Of a stretch of DNA of 64,000 nucleotides, positions 23,481-35,367 are shown one piece after another (position 1 is the stretch's first letter; every line of letters starts with the position of its first letter). A model generated the notes under the pieces. It was not told the origin of the DNA. It saw nothing but the letters and a program-made list of their open reading frames with translations, and searched no databases. The stretch covers positions 30,173,083 to 30,237,082 of the forward strand of contig NC_049903.1 in assembly GCF_001411555.2 (NCBI RefSeq), read 5' to 3'. Both the position numbers and the translations under genes were made by a program. The stretch is from Juglans regia. Lineage: Eukaryota; Streptophyta; Magnoliopsida; Fagales; Juglandaceae.

Positions 23481-25129
23481 GGTTTACGACGCAGAGGCTC
23501 ACCGTGAGGGAAGTGAACGTGCGACAGCGCAGGGAGTTGGTTGAGGTCAGTGGTGGTGAGTGCGGCGGCAGGGCACTGGGTGAGAGAGAAAATGATGAGA
23601 GAGAGGGAGATAATGTGAGAGAAGAAGAGACAACGGCTTGCGGCTTATGGCTTACGGTGAGCAATCGGGACGATGGGTGGCAGCTTCCGTTGTTGACAAC
23701 GTTTGAAAATATTCTGAGGAGCACAAACAAGGGCCTATGCGGTGGAGGTGTGGAGGAAACGGGGCATTCGGCGTGGAAGCGGCTTGCTCTATTTTTGGGA
23801 GTCAAAAACAGGGGCTTCTTTGATGTGGAAGTGGTATGGCTTTACGGTTTTCGTGTGGTGCAACCTTGGTTGAAGGGAGGGATGCACCGCAGTGACTAGG
23901 TGGTGCGACTGGGTGGCCCATGGCCGAGCTGGGGGGTGTTTTGCTACTGGGCTTCGCACGGGAAGGATGTTTTCGATGGCAAATGACTGCTGCTACTGTT
24001 CTTCCACGGTGGTTGAACGTGGAGGCTTTTTACCTTGCACGGTGACTGAGAGGGAGGAGACTAAGACTTGGTGGTGGTGGTGGTGGTGGTGGTGATGGTG
24101 GTGGTTATGCTATGATATAGTCTGAGTACGGGCTGGGCAGTGCTAAAACACGGTGGTTTCCGTCGAGCAGGAGATGTGGTTCATGTGTTTCGGGCTGGGG
24201 TGCGAGGCAACTTGCCCTTTATGGGACTTGGTGGCTACGGAAGAAAAACCAAAATATCAGAGGGTGGATACTGGGTTGTGTGCGTGACTTTGGTGCTGCA
24301 TGAACGTGAAGGTGTGGGTTATGTACCTCATGTTCACCACCCCAGTCGTGCCAAACCTCAACCAACACCAAACGGTAACCACCATACATGGAACCAACCA
24401 ATGCACAGAAACCACCCAACTCGTGTGCGTCCACCCACTGCCACCCTTCACCGCAAGTCAACCACGCAGGAGAATCACCTATGGCTACCGGGAATCCCAC
24501 TGTGAGCCTTTATCCAGCCTCAGTCGTAGCCACCAACCACCCAAGCCCAGTTCCTCCATGCATCGACGGCGTTGCACTAGAGAAGCCAACGAGCCACCTT
24601 TCCACACCACTGCAACCATGCCACCATCCCTACGACACCACGTGCTACCAACCACCGTAGCCCTCCTCCTCACCATGGAAGCAACAGACGGCAAACCACG
24701 ACAACCACCACAACCACATCCAAACTAGAGTGGCAAGCACCCAGACAAGAGCCACCCATATACACCAAAGAAAATGGCACATGTAACCAGGCCCTCCATG
24801 TCAAACCCTCCTGCATAGTAAGTGTCGACCACTATCAGTAGGCCGCTACCACTACACCATGGATCCCGAAACTAGTGCTGGGAAGCCAAAAACAAGTGGC
24901 ACCATTCAGCCCTTGCCACCACTGCCTCGAGCCACTATTCTCGCCAGAAAGTAAGCCTCCACTGTAGGACGCCGCCTTGTTAACATCCACCACCACCGTC
25001 CGTAGCTCTCAACTGCGTGGTGCGTAAACTCCCTCTCCCCATCTCTCAGGTTCTCCCTCTCTCTTTCTCACTTTCAAGTTAACAGTCAAAGCCACGGCCA
25101 CCACCACTACCAAAACCACAGTGACTGCC
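23481..25129. repeat. Central, GC-rich part of the inverted repeat
   Basis: The left half is rich in GAGAG, GTGG and TGG words, with a (TGG)n run at about 24070-24110. The right half is rich in the complementary CCACC and CTCTCTC. The two halves match only loosely. Long open frames on both strands (for example 23504, 24140, 24300) follow from the low-complexity composition, and I see no protein family in them. Confidence 0.5.
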
Positions 25130-26681
25130 TCACGGTAAGGCCACCCTTCCTTATACAATAGAAAAACGTTTGGTGCAATTTATCTAACAAGTGATGTATT
25201 ACAAAAATACCCATTTCCAACTTAGTGTTGATCATAGAATAATTTAGTATTTATGGTTTATTATCTCCTTTTATAAATCAAGAGATGGTTGGGGGTAGAT
25301 AATATTTTAGAGTTTAATTTATTAATAGGAGAAAGTACGAAAATCAAAGTATTTGGAGAGTGATGATGTTTTTGGATTATGATTATAGGCTAATGATGTC
25401 TAGGTTCTTTAAGTATTTTGGGTTTAAGAAGAAAACGTGTGCTTAATTAAATAGTTACGTATTTGAAAATTTACGCAAATTCCGTGACTATTTTATAGGA
25501 GATGATTGAATTTCATTTGACACGATTGTGAAAAAATTCATAAAAGTTAAAAAGATGAGGTAAGCGGGATTCCTATACTAGACTTTGCTTAAAAGAAATG
25601 GACTAAGGTTGATTTTGGAAAAAAAAAATATGCATATTTTGTTATGAAAATAAAACTTACAAACAACCTCAGTCATTTTATCTGCATTACCCATGAAATC
25701 CGTATAAAAAGATAAAGTATTTTTTCATGACTAGTGTAAACATAAGCAATATTTTGGCATTCTATTTTTGAACTGTGCAAAAAGAGCGAATATGAAATCT
25801 GAAATTTGTGCATGTGATATGAAGATGAATAGAATCTGTTTTTGAATATGTGAGATGATTTGAATCTATTCAATACTTTGTTTTGACATTATGTGGTATC
25901 TGAAAAACATTTGTGATGACTTTCTGATTCTATTTATGTTATGTTCTGTTAAAACCCTGTCAATGGTATAATAGTGGTATACGGCCCTGCCACGGGTAAT
26001 AATAGTGATCTCTATTTGAGTGCATACAATTTGGTGACAAAGTGATTTATGTTCTACTTAGCTATCCACAAATGCACAATCCTACCACAGGGGTTAAATA
26101 TGGCTTATGTTCTAATATGATGCTCTAATATGATGATGATGATGATGCTTAGTCATACTATGCCAAATGATACTTTTGAATAAGAATATTTCTGAAAGTT
26201 TTGCTATGATATTTTGATAACATGTTTTGATTCTGTTTTTTGAAAGTAAATGTTTTGTTCAGCATTCTAAAATCTCTAAATGCTCTCATACTAGTATATG
26301 CTCTCTACTCACTGAATTGTTGATAACTCACCCCTTATCTCCACAATATTTTTCAGATGATTTGATTGTTTCTGTTAGGATTAAAGATTAGAGAACACGC
26401 GCGAGATTATTTAAGTATAGTGAATTAAGCACAAAAAGATGTCATGGTTACTGGAGAATGTTATCAATAAATCTATCATGTTCTAATGACATGATAAATT
26501 GAGAGGTTGACATTTATATTAAGACTTTATAGTGTTTTTTGTTAATTATTTTTGGAATAGTTGGTTTAAAACATTGAGATTTATATGTAATTGGAAATTT
26601 GGAGCTTATATCTGTATGGTGAGATATGATTTTAAATGACAAGAAGTAACTCTTCGACCCATCCGGGACCAGGGCGTTACA
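25130..26681 (+). repeat. Right arm of the inverted repeat, LTR-like end
   Basis: This is the counterpart of 21676-23480 in plus orientation. It ends CCGGGACCAGGGCGTTACA, a typical 3' end of plant Ty3 LTRs, immediately before copia-type coding sequence. Confidence 0.65.
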
Positions 26682-26689
26682 TACACTAC

Positions 26690-27720
26690 TCATAAACTAG
26701 CCTACCGTAGCAAAAAGTGAATCTTCCTAGGTTATAGTGCAAATTAGAAAGGTGGTGTTTAGATCCATTCACTGATAGAGTTTATATCTCTAGGCATGTT
26801 ATTTTTTATGAGACGTCCTTTCCAACCTTGGATAACCCTGATCATATTGGACTCTTAAAGGATATTACCTTAGTTTCTGCCACACCCTGGTTAACAGGTA
26901 ATGATCAATCTGCACTCACATTTCCTTCTACTTTTACTATTGTGCCTACTGATATTTCTACTGCAGCTAGTCCTGCCACTGCTCAGTCAATTACTCCCTC
27001 CCATGACCTTACAATCTCCTTGGCCACTCCCACACCAAAAGTCCCCCTCCTCTCCCACTTCTCCCTCTCCCATACCCATCCAGCAAGACCACTCACCACT
27101 TGTTTCTACAGAACCCTCCTCTGCTAAACCTTCCATTCCTACCATCCCTTCTTCTCAGATGCTCACAAGGTCTCAAGCCAATTCCCATGAATCCAAACAA
27201 TTCCCTAACGACCATTTCTATTACTCTTCTAGGCATCCTATCCAAGCCCTATCCTCCATCACTATCCATGTGGAACCTAAAACTTATAATCAAGCTACTA
27301 AGGATCCTAATTAGGTTGCTACAATGAAAGCAAAATATACAACTCTCATGGACAACCAAACTTGGACTTTATTTAATTTCCCGTCCATCTCGTAAGCTTA
27401 TAGTCAGTAACAAGTGGGTGTTCAAGCTTAAACAAAACGCTGATGGCTCTATTGAGCAATACAATACAAAACTCATTGCAAAGGGCTTTGATCAAGAGGA
27501 TGGTGTTGATTTCATAGAAAGTTTCAACCCTATCATCAAACCTACCGCCATTCTTCTCTTGTTAGCTCTTTCAATTCATTACAATTGGTCTGTCCAACAA
27601 CTTGACGTTTTAAATGCATTTCTCCATAAATATCTTGATGAATAGGTGATCATGCAGCAATCTCGAGGCTTTGAAAATCACCACTACTCTGACTATGTTT
27701 GTAAGCTCCATCACTTCAAC
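26690..27720 (+). pseudogene. Ty1/copia integrase-RT relic
   Basis: The first part encodes an integrase C-terminal phrase (IFLGYSANQ, YISRHVIFYE) across a stop. After a Pro/Ser/Thr-rich linker come the RT start patches SNKWVFKLKQNADGSIEQYN, AKGFDQEDGVDF and QLDVLNAFLHKYLDE. A stop follows LDE where EVYM is usual, and the homology ends near 27720. No catalytic YVDD segment, RNase H or LTR remains. It is a dead internal fragment. Confidence 0.85.
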
Positions 27721-28129
27721 TGGTATCAATTGAACCAATTCCAATTTCCCATTCAGACTTTAATTCCATATATTCTAAATGGTTTTTCACCTTCTAAACA
27801 TGATGGCTCTAATCAAGCGAGACAGAGAAATAACTTGCGCCCGATCCTAAAACTTGTGGAAAATAAACATTTGAGCTGGTTTAACCTGTGATGAAAGAGA
27901 AAATTATGTCCATTGTAGTTTTTTTTTCTTTTTTCTTTTAAAATAAGCAGAGATCTTTGTTACACTTGGTTTTTTGTTTTTTCAAGAAAATGAACATATC
28001 TGGCTCATAATAACGTACATAGTAGCATGCATGATTACAACTCAGCCAAAACAAACGAGGCAACTATAGGCGCAACTGCCGAGGAGACAACTTCAGGCTT
28101 CTAGAAATTGAGATTATATTATCAATAAA

Positions 28130-28350
28130 AGCAAAACATTTTTAAACTTTAGATTGAGATAATTTTTAATTTAACTCGTTTTATTCCATTTAATTATTAT
28201 AATTTTTTTTAATTTTTATATAAAATATAATAAAAAATTTAATTTTTTTAAATTTAAAAATAATAATAATATTAAAAAATAATATTTTCATAATATTTTA
28301 TTCAATATTTTAAGTATCATTATTTATTCAACTCAACTCACCGTACAAAT
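28130..28350 (-). mobile_element. MITE, GATGAGTTGAG family
   Basis: Read on the minus strand it has the same AT-rich body (AATATTATTATTATTTT, TTTATATTTTATAT) as the copies at 29018 and 63395, with AACTCAACTCA at its right edge. The stretch 27721-28129 before it has no recognisable feature. Confidence 0.6.
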
Positions 28351-28454
28351 CACTCCTGAAATATTTTATCAGCATGCAATGTCCGTTTGCTTGTTGGAAC
28401 AAAATATAAAAAAGAACAAAGAAAGACTACAGAAGCTGAAAAGCAAGTCAACCG

Positions 28455-28625
28455 TCTACCCTCTCTGCCCCATTTGTTTCGTTCGCTAAGGCGACGAACA
28501 AAACTCTCAGAAGCGAAGGCCTTTCTTTCTCACCTTTTTTCTACCCTCCCTGCCCATTTGTTTCGTTCGCTAAGGCGACGAACGAAACTCTCAGAAGCAA
28601 AGGCCTTTCTTTCTCACTTTTTTGA
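28455..28625 (+). repeat. Tandem 85-bp duplication upstream of the kinase gene
   Basis: Two direct copies share TTTGTTTCGTTCGCTAAGGC, AAACTCTCAGAAGC and AAGGCCTTTCTTTCTCAC, with few differences. They lie 170-340 bp upstream of the kinase ATG, so in its 5' UTR or core promoter. The 100-aa frame through them is an artefact of the duplication. Confidence 0.85.
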
Positions 28626-28790
28626 CAGCTTCTCATCTTTCATCCATCAAAAAAGAAACCAAGAGGAGAACCAAAGCAAAAACAAGTAGCACCAAAGTCC
28701 ATTTGGAGTCGGTTTCTCTCTGAGTTTTAAGTTTCCAATTTTATCTAAATTTGAGAATTTTGGTGAGAGCTTTGAGAGGTTCTGTTCTGG

Positions 28791-31737
28791 ATGGGGGCTT
28801 GCTGGAGCCTTGGCATTGAGGCCGTGACTCCTTCTTATACAGGTTGCTTTTGTTTGTTCGTTTGTTTGTGTTTTGTTGTTGGTTCTTATGTTATTTATTT
28901 TCAACTGTTTTTCTGTGCTTGATTGAGCTCTATTTGTCTTAAAATGTTTAGTTTAGTAACTTGATTACCTCCACCTAATTTAAGTTTGTTACCTGAACTT
29001 CCATGGCTTGTTTAGGCTGCAACTGGATGTTAAACTGAATTGAGATGAGTTGAGATGAAAATTAAAAATTAAATAAAATATTAAAATATTATTTTTTAAT
29101 ATTATTATTATTTTGAGATTTAAAAAAATTAAATTGTTTATTATATTTTATATTGGAATTAAGAAAATTTGTAATGATTAGATAAGATGAATTGAAATGG
29201 GTTTTAGATCCAAACGTACCTGCATGAGAGTTTAATTTAAGCGTAATTGTTCAGTTTCCGCTCTTTTAGTTTTACTTTGGATGCTCTTTTTGGAATAAAT
29301 AAATTTCCGTGAGAGAAATTTCCTCAGGATATAGTTTGAAATTGCAAAATATTGTGATTAAATTTCTCTTGGTATGCATTTTGTACAACTGGGTGCCATG
29401 GAACTGCTAGAGGATTATTCAAACACTGTTGCTACTATCTTTAGTGGATGTTTAGATGAATAGTGGAAATGCTGTCTGTTTTGGAGCTAAAACTTCCAAG
29501 TTGAATCTTCGTAAACATGTTTCTGTTGGGACTTTTTTGGTATTGAGCCTAGTTTTGTTTATGAGCGGCCCAGTTGATGACCCAACCCAATAAAGATTTG
29601 TTGCAATTTTTTTACCCTTTTTTGCTCTAGATTCGACTCGCTGGATTAGGATTTACTTGGATCTTATATTATACCCTTGTACGGCCGCCGTACCTTTTCG
29701 TCATCATCTAAAATAAAATTCTCTATAGCTCCGTGGACATAGGCACATTCTCGAGTCACGTAAACCTTGTGTCGTGCGAGTCTATCTTATTGTTCCTAAC
29801 AGTCTCAATGGCTTTTGTCTAGGGTTTAATTCCAAAAATGTGAGCAGAGATAGGAATGACATGAGTAGTTCCAGTGGCAAGTTCTCATCTGCTGCCATGC
29901 CCATGACTCCTAGGAGTGAGGGTGAGGTTTTTCAGGCCTGCAACTTGAAGAATTTCGTCTTCAGGGAACTCAAAATGGCAACAAAAAACTTCCGCCCTGA
30001 TAGTGTGTTAGGAGAGGGTGGGTTTGGTTCAGTCTTTAAGGGGTGGATTGATGAAAACACGCTTAAAGCTACCAAGCCCGGAACGGGCATAATGATTGCA
30101 GTGAAGAGGCTCAACCAACAAGGACTCCAGGGTCACAACGAATGGTTGGTCAGTATTAGTTCCCTTCTTAGTTCTTCATTCTTCGTTTTGCTGACTTTGA
30201 ATTAAGTGGCTCAGGAAAATTGAATGATTGTTGGCCAGAGTTGCTAGTTTCTATGTGAGAAGCCTTGTCACATAAGGATGGTTTATGAATTAATCTTGTC
30301 ACCTTAATAAAATTGACTATTGACTGCTAATTCAATTGACATTGGATGTTCATATATTTTGTGGGTGCTTCTTAGATTGGCAAGATTGCAACTTGGTAAA
30401 TGCCACAACATTTAGAAAATTCTTGATGTGTGAAGTAGTTCATTTTCCGTTATGTTTTTGGGTATACAGGCAGAAATCAACTATCTTGGACAGCTGCATC
30501 ACCCAAATCTTGTGAAGTTGATTGGTTACTGCATAGAGGATGAGCACCGGCTTCTGATATACGAGTTCATGCCTAAGGGAAGCATGGAAAGTCATCTCTT
30601 TGGAAGTGAGTTTTTTATATGAAAATGCTATATGCTATACCCCCTTTAATGCTACTTATAAAAAACATACTCTTTAATGCTAACCTTTCGAAAGAAAGAA
30701 ATTGCAGTTATGTTATTTCTTACAGATATGTGTATCTTTATTGTGGCATTGGATTATTGTTGAAGCAGGGGCTTCTCATTTCCAGCCACTTTCTTGGCAC
30801 GTCCGAATGAAAGTTGCTCTTGGTGCTGCAAAGGGGCTTGCTTTTCTTCACAACATTGAATCAAAAGTTATATATCGTGATTTTAAGACCTCCAACATCC
30901 TGCTTGATTCGGTTTGTCGTTTGGAAGTATGGTTGATCATATTTACTTGATTTGAAAATTCAATCAGACTTAAATTTTGTTGTTCTGCCTTTGTTGCTTT
31001 GAATTCACAGGACTACAATGCAAAACTCTCTGATTTTGGGCTGGCCAGGGATGGACCAATTGGAAATAAGAGCCATGTATCTTCTAGAGTTTTGGGAACC
31101 CATGGATATGCTGCTCCAGAGTATCTAGCCACAGGTACTCTTTCAATATGTTTGTTTCATCAAGAAAGTCATTGATCTATGTGTACTATAACTCCAATTC
31201 TCTAAAAGCCTTCTTTGGACACCATGATAAAGTAGTCTACCATTCACTTTACAAAAAAAAATCAGGTTTTTAGGGAGGGAGGGACATGTGAAAGGTATAA
31301 CTAATGAAAACAATCCATTGCCTAAGGTGCAGAAATACGATCAGAAATGGAAGGATCATCACATCAAACCATCAGAGTAATATTGTGTTTTGATGATTAA
31401 TTACATGTTTTATTGTGTAGGTCATCTGACTTTCAAAACTGATGTATATAGCTTTGGAGTTGTACTTCTAGAAATGTTATCCGGTCAGCGATCTATAGAC
31501 AAGAACCGGCCATCTGGACAACATAACCTGGTGGAGTGGGCAAAACCTTACTTAGCCAGTAAACGTAAGATTTTTCGTGTTCTGGATAACCGTCTTGAAG
31601 GTCAGTACTCGCCAGACCAGGCCCAAAAGGCGGCTAACCTTGCACTCCAATGCCTTGCTATGGAACCCAGGAACAGGCCCATCATGAATGATGTGGTAAA
31701 GGCGTTGGAGGAGCTTCAGGTGCCACCAAGTTGTTAG
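28791..31737 (+). CDS. Receptor-like cytoplasmic kinase, PBL/APK1 (RLCK-VII) type
   Basis: Six exons can be placed: 28791-28842, 29823-30148, 30470-30605, 30769-30911, 31011-31134 and 31421-31737. All introns are GT...AG. The exons total 1098 nt, giving 365 residues plus TAG. The protein starts MGACWS, with Gly2 and Cys4 suited to N-myristoylation and palmitoylation, so a plasma-membrane anchor is likely. The kinase domain shows [12 protein letters not shown] (about 80-91), ATP-binding Lys112 in IAVKRL, catalytic YRDFKTSN with Asp209, DFG with Asp227, and [15 protein letters not shown]. These RLCKs usually relay signals from cell-surface receptors by Ser/Thr phosphorylation. The usual family phrase HKEWL reads HNEWL here. 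The C-terminal tail after the kinase domain is short, while many relatives exceed 400 aa. A MITE lies in intron 1 and a duplicated segment upstream. Confidence 0.93.
29018..29225 (+). mobile_element. MITE in kinase intron 1, GATGAGTTGAG family
   Basis: It is bounded by CAACTGGATGTTAAAC with GAGATGAGTTGAGATG inside, and by GATCCAAACGTACC on the right. The interior is AT-rich. It matches the copies at 6129, 28130, 63395 and 63873. It lies wholly within the 980-bp first intron and does not touch the splice sites. Confidence 0.7.
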
Positions 31738-32547
31738 CACAAAGAGCACCATGTAAACGTTCATAGCCATTCCAATATTGGCATGCCTGGGTGGAAGCTT
31801 CTAAATTCACCATGAACCCGAGGCCTTCTGCTTATGTGGTTTATGCCTGAGGGAGGATGTATTAGGATGTAGATATTATTTTCTCTGTTTGAAAAGAGTC
31901 TTGGCCGAGTTAGAACAGACTTTCAGGTGTTCAGGCCTGCAATATACCTGTGTTTATTTAAGCAGTATACAGCTTTTGCTTTTTTCCAATGTAAGTACTA
32001 AGATTAGTCTAGACTTGACATTTTTTTTCTAATATGTGTATGTTTTTATGGTACTGAAGTGACCATGTTTGTCCATCTGGAAATAGAGGTAAGGATCCCC
32101 ATGTCATAACAATGGCAATGCTTGATATGTGATGAGCATTAATCAATTGGGTATCAGATTGGTCCTGGTTCTTCCCCGTCGGCGATTTCAATTAGACTGT
32201 TTGCTGAACTGAGTTAGTACGGTTGGAGATTATATATATATAAATGATGAATGAGTAAATAAAATGAATGAGTAAATGATGAGTAGACAAAATCGATGCC
32301 GGGACCAGATAACTGGAATCCAAAAGGATTAGGTAACTGGAGCATAAGTTGTAAGTAAAGAATTTCAGTAATAAAACAATTTAATGTTGGGACCATATAA
32401 CTGGAATCTAAATGGACCAAATAATGCAAGTTGTAAGAAAGTAATTGCCAGATAAATACAAAATATTATTAGTTGTTTATTCAAAGTAAACCAACTTAAT
32501 ATTACAAAATATTATTAAAGTACCTGGGGAGAAGTAGGGTTAGATAG
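31738..32547. other. Kinase 3' flank with short tandem repeat
   Basis: This stretch has no gene. The kinase 3' UTR probably occupies its first few hundred bases. Near 32295-32450 a unit of about 90 bp occurs twice, sharing GGGACCA.ATAACTGGAATC and GCA(T)AAGTTGTAAG. GATGAATGAGTAAAT words precede it. Confidence 0.5.
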
Positions 32548-32735
32548 TAGGGCTGTGCATATAATCCAATAACCTGTTGAGCCAAATCAAAATAACTCGA
32601 CCCGACCCGATTTTTATCGGGTGCCATCTTTTCGGATCTCAACCGGACTAAGTAGCGGGTCTGTGTTTTGGGTGTCTACCCGTCCGACTATAAAAGCATA
32701 CTTATCTTCAGTTCTCAAACCCTAGCCTCCCAAAT
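32548..32735 (+). repeat. TAGGGCTGTGCA repeat, copy 1
   Basis: It starts TAGGGCTGTGCATATAATCC, carries CGACCCGACCCG and ATCGGGTG, and runs to AAACCCTAGCCTCCCAAAT. An inverted copy lies at 62990-63181. The start resembles hAT-type MITE ends. It sits immediately upstream of the PPR fragment. Confidence 0.6.
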
Positions 32736-32784
32736 CCGGATGAGAAGCCTGCCTCCCATCTCCAACTCGTCGATCAATTCGTGA

Positions 32785-33500
32785 GTGAGGTTTACACAAG
32801 CGAATACGATGCTAATGTTTCGCCCTACTTTTTGTAATTTTGTATTTCCCCTCGCTTCCTTTTCGTCCTCTGTTTCACACTCTAATTTCTCCGGATGCTT
32901 CCTGGGCATGGTCGATTACGCCAACTCAAGCACTCCCTCTCACAAATCCTTGTTGTCTGCTCACCTAAAGAACCACATATTAGACGCAGCTCTAGCGCTC
33001 CTCGATAACATCCCCGTTCTCAATGCGACTCTATGCACCATGATGATCAACGCTTATGCCAGAAATGATAGACTCTGCGATGCCTTGAAGCTGTTTTACA
33101 AAATCCCGGATAAAGGCGTTGTTTGTTGGAATTCGATAGTTAAAGGGTGTTTGGATTGTGGGGATTTGAGAATGGTCGTGAAGCTTTTTGGTGAAATACC
33201 TGAAAGGAATGTCGTTTCTTGGACCACGATGGTGAATGTCTGTCAGTTCGAGAGAGTTGAGATGGCTGAGTGCTTTTTTTGGGAGATGCCGATGAGGGAT
33301 GTGACAGCATGGAATTCAATGATTTATGGGTATTGTGGTAGCGGTAGCGGTAGAGTTGACGATGCTATGAGATTGTTTAAAAGATGCCTTTCCATAATGT
33401 GATATCATGGACTTCAATGATTAGTGGGCTTGATCAGACTGGAAGGGCATTGAAGCTTTGTGTCTTTTTAGGCAGATGGTAGGTTCTGGTTTAGGCAAAT
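32785..33500 (+). pseudogene. Truncated pentatricopeptide-repeat (PPR) protein gene
   Basis: A 205-codon frame from 32785 encodes a hydrophobic/Ser-rich N-terminus, possibly an organelle-targeting signal, then PPR motifs with VVCWNSIVKGC, NVVSWTTMVN and DVTAWNSMIYGYC. Near 33385 a frameshift moves the homology to another frame (NVISWTSMISGLDQ), which then meets a stop and dissolves by about 33500. Only about five motifs remain of a family that usually has ten or more, and there is no E or DYW domain. Intact members bind and process organellar RNA. This copy is unlikely to work. Confidence 0.8.
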
Positions 33501-34008
33501 GATACATCAGCTTGAACGAGTTTGGCACGCTCGTGAAAATGAAGATGGGTCTTTTTTCGGGTCGTACGGTTCGACCTGATCTTATATTGTTCGGGTCGGT
33601 TTGGCTCCATAAACGACATTATTCGGGTAGGGTCGGGTCCAAACCCGTTTGTACCAGCCTGTTGCATAGTAAGAGAAAGCAAGAAGAGAAAGAGAATAGA
33701 TTGAATTCTTAGGAGTGGCTGGCTATATGGCGTTCTAGGAGATGATCTATTCTGAAGCTAAGCTCCCCTTTTATAAAAAAGGGAGGATCTTTTACAATTA
33801 TTTGTAAACAGTACATAATATGACTATGGAGTAACAGTGCTTGAATTAACTAGGAAGTAAACTTAACTATGAAGCGCAAAGTAATTGGAATCTTGTCAGC
33901 AAAAGTAGTAGACAAATCAGAAGTCTTTTCAGCAGCGGTAGTCTCTGGTGCTTTTGGTAATTTAGTAGGAAGGGTAATTCTGCATACAACCATGAAGTGC
34001 GTAAACAT
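33501..34008. other. Unassigned sequence with GGGTCGGGT patches
   Basis: The part 33555-33655 has several CGGGTCGG and GGGTAGGGTCGGGT words like those in the TAGGGCTGTGCA repeat. The rest is unrecognised. No supportable gene. Confidence 0.4.
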
Positions 34009-34110
34009 CGCGTAATCATTTTGAAAAATAGTGGAGTCCACTATTAAAAAATTAATTCTTTTCATGTGAGTCTCATGTTTTATTCATTTTTTTTAAAGCG
34101 ATTACGCAGC
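34009..34110. mobile_element. Small MITE with GCGTAATC / GATTACGC ends
   Basis: GCGTAATCATTTTG on the left and AAAGCGATTACGC on the right form terminal inverted repeats. The body AGTGGAGTCCACTATTAAAA contains its own short inverted repeat. About 100 bp, non-coding. The following 34111-34474 has no recognisable gene. Confidence 0.65.
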
Positions 34111-34679
34111 AATTGTACAATTCACCATTGTAAATATCTTTTATCTAGTAGAAATCAACAGGCAAATCAGTCTCATTCCCCTAAATTAGAAACTCTTGTC
34201 TTTGATGTTTTTGAAACTCTCGTCTTTTTTCTCGTTTTTTGCACTTCTCATTCCCCTAAATTAGAAAAAAACAAATCTTAAAACTGTAATTTGATTGCAA
34301 GTTGCTTGCAAGCTTTTGGGGTTGGTTCAGGTTCCATTATCTTCCATCTCTGCAAACCTTAAAACTCATATGAAGTGAAAGATTTATGATCAATTTGTTG
34401 TGCCACTTAACGAACAGCACCAACAAAAGCAGACATAATAAACAAGATAAGCTAGATACTTCTCAATCAACCCCATTCACTACAACAATTTTGACTCTTT
34501 TGAGACGAAAATTTTCGTCCCAAAAAACTATTGTTTCATCCCAAGGTAGTTTTTCAGACCCGCAAAACAAAAATAAAAAAAAAAAAAAAGAAGAAGAAGA
34601 AGAAGAATAAAAGCATCACAAATTCATCCCAATATCACTATACCGGAAGGGGTTTTTGGGGACGAAATTGGAGAAAACC

Positions 34680-34923
34680 ATTCGATAGCGTTCGAATAGA
34701 AATTTCTTTTGGGACAATTTGATTTCTTCTTAGAAATGTAGTCGAATAGTCAAATTTACACGTTCGAACATCTAAAATTATTCGAACAGATAGAATTATT
34801 TGTTCCATTGAATAAGTTCAGTTCGAACTACAGTTAGTTCGAATGTCACAATTTAAGTTCAAACATTACATGTTCGAACGTATATAGTTGAATGTTTGAA
34901 TTACAGATATTCATGTTCGAACG
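34680..34923 (+). repeat. Left subterminal TTCGAA-motif array (first part)
   Basis: At least eight GTTCGAAC-like words occur in 240 bp. Subterminal motif clusters are where CACTA DNA-binding proteins attach. The array resumes after the retroelement insert at 45281. Confidence 0.7.
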
Positions 34924-35367
34924 TGAAATTACCCAAATACCCCTATATTGCAACACAATGGAAATATCTACCAATTCACTCAAAAAATTGGTTAGTCATT
35001 AATCATGCAATTATTTAATAATTAAGCAATAATATAAAGTAAATAAATTGCATAATACCAAAATTGGTATTGAAGGAAAACCCTTTAAAGAACTTTTTAT
35101 GGGTAAAACCCTACGGGGCAGTCAAATCCAAAAAAATCAATTTTATTATTTGAAAATCAATTACAAGTAAAGCTCAATTACAAAATATTTGTCAATTGAC
35201 ACTCTTACTTGACCAAACAAATTATTCTTCTACCGCAGTAGCAGCTAGAACCTCTAACGATTTTCAAATATTAACTTTTCTCCTAAAACTCAAGCGGCTA
35301 AATCACGATCACTTCATCTCAGTCTTGGATCAATGATCACACTCTTTGAGAGAAACAATATGAAAAT

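Noticed and set aside
23504..24728. Long frames on both strands in the GC-rich region
   Set aside because: Low-complexity GAGAG, TGG and CCACC composition suppresses stops; no recognisable domain.
28387..28689. 100-aa frame upstream of the kinase
   Set aside because: Runs through the 85-bp tandem duplication in the 5' region; its repeated peptide simply mirrors the DNA repeat.
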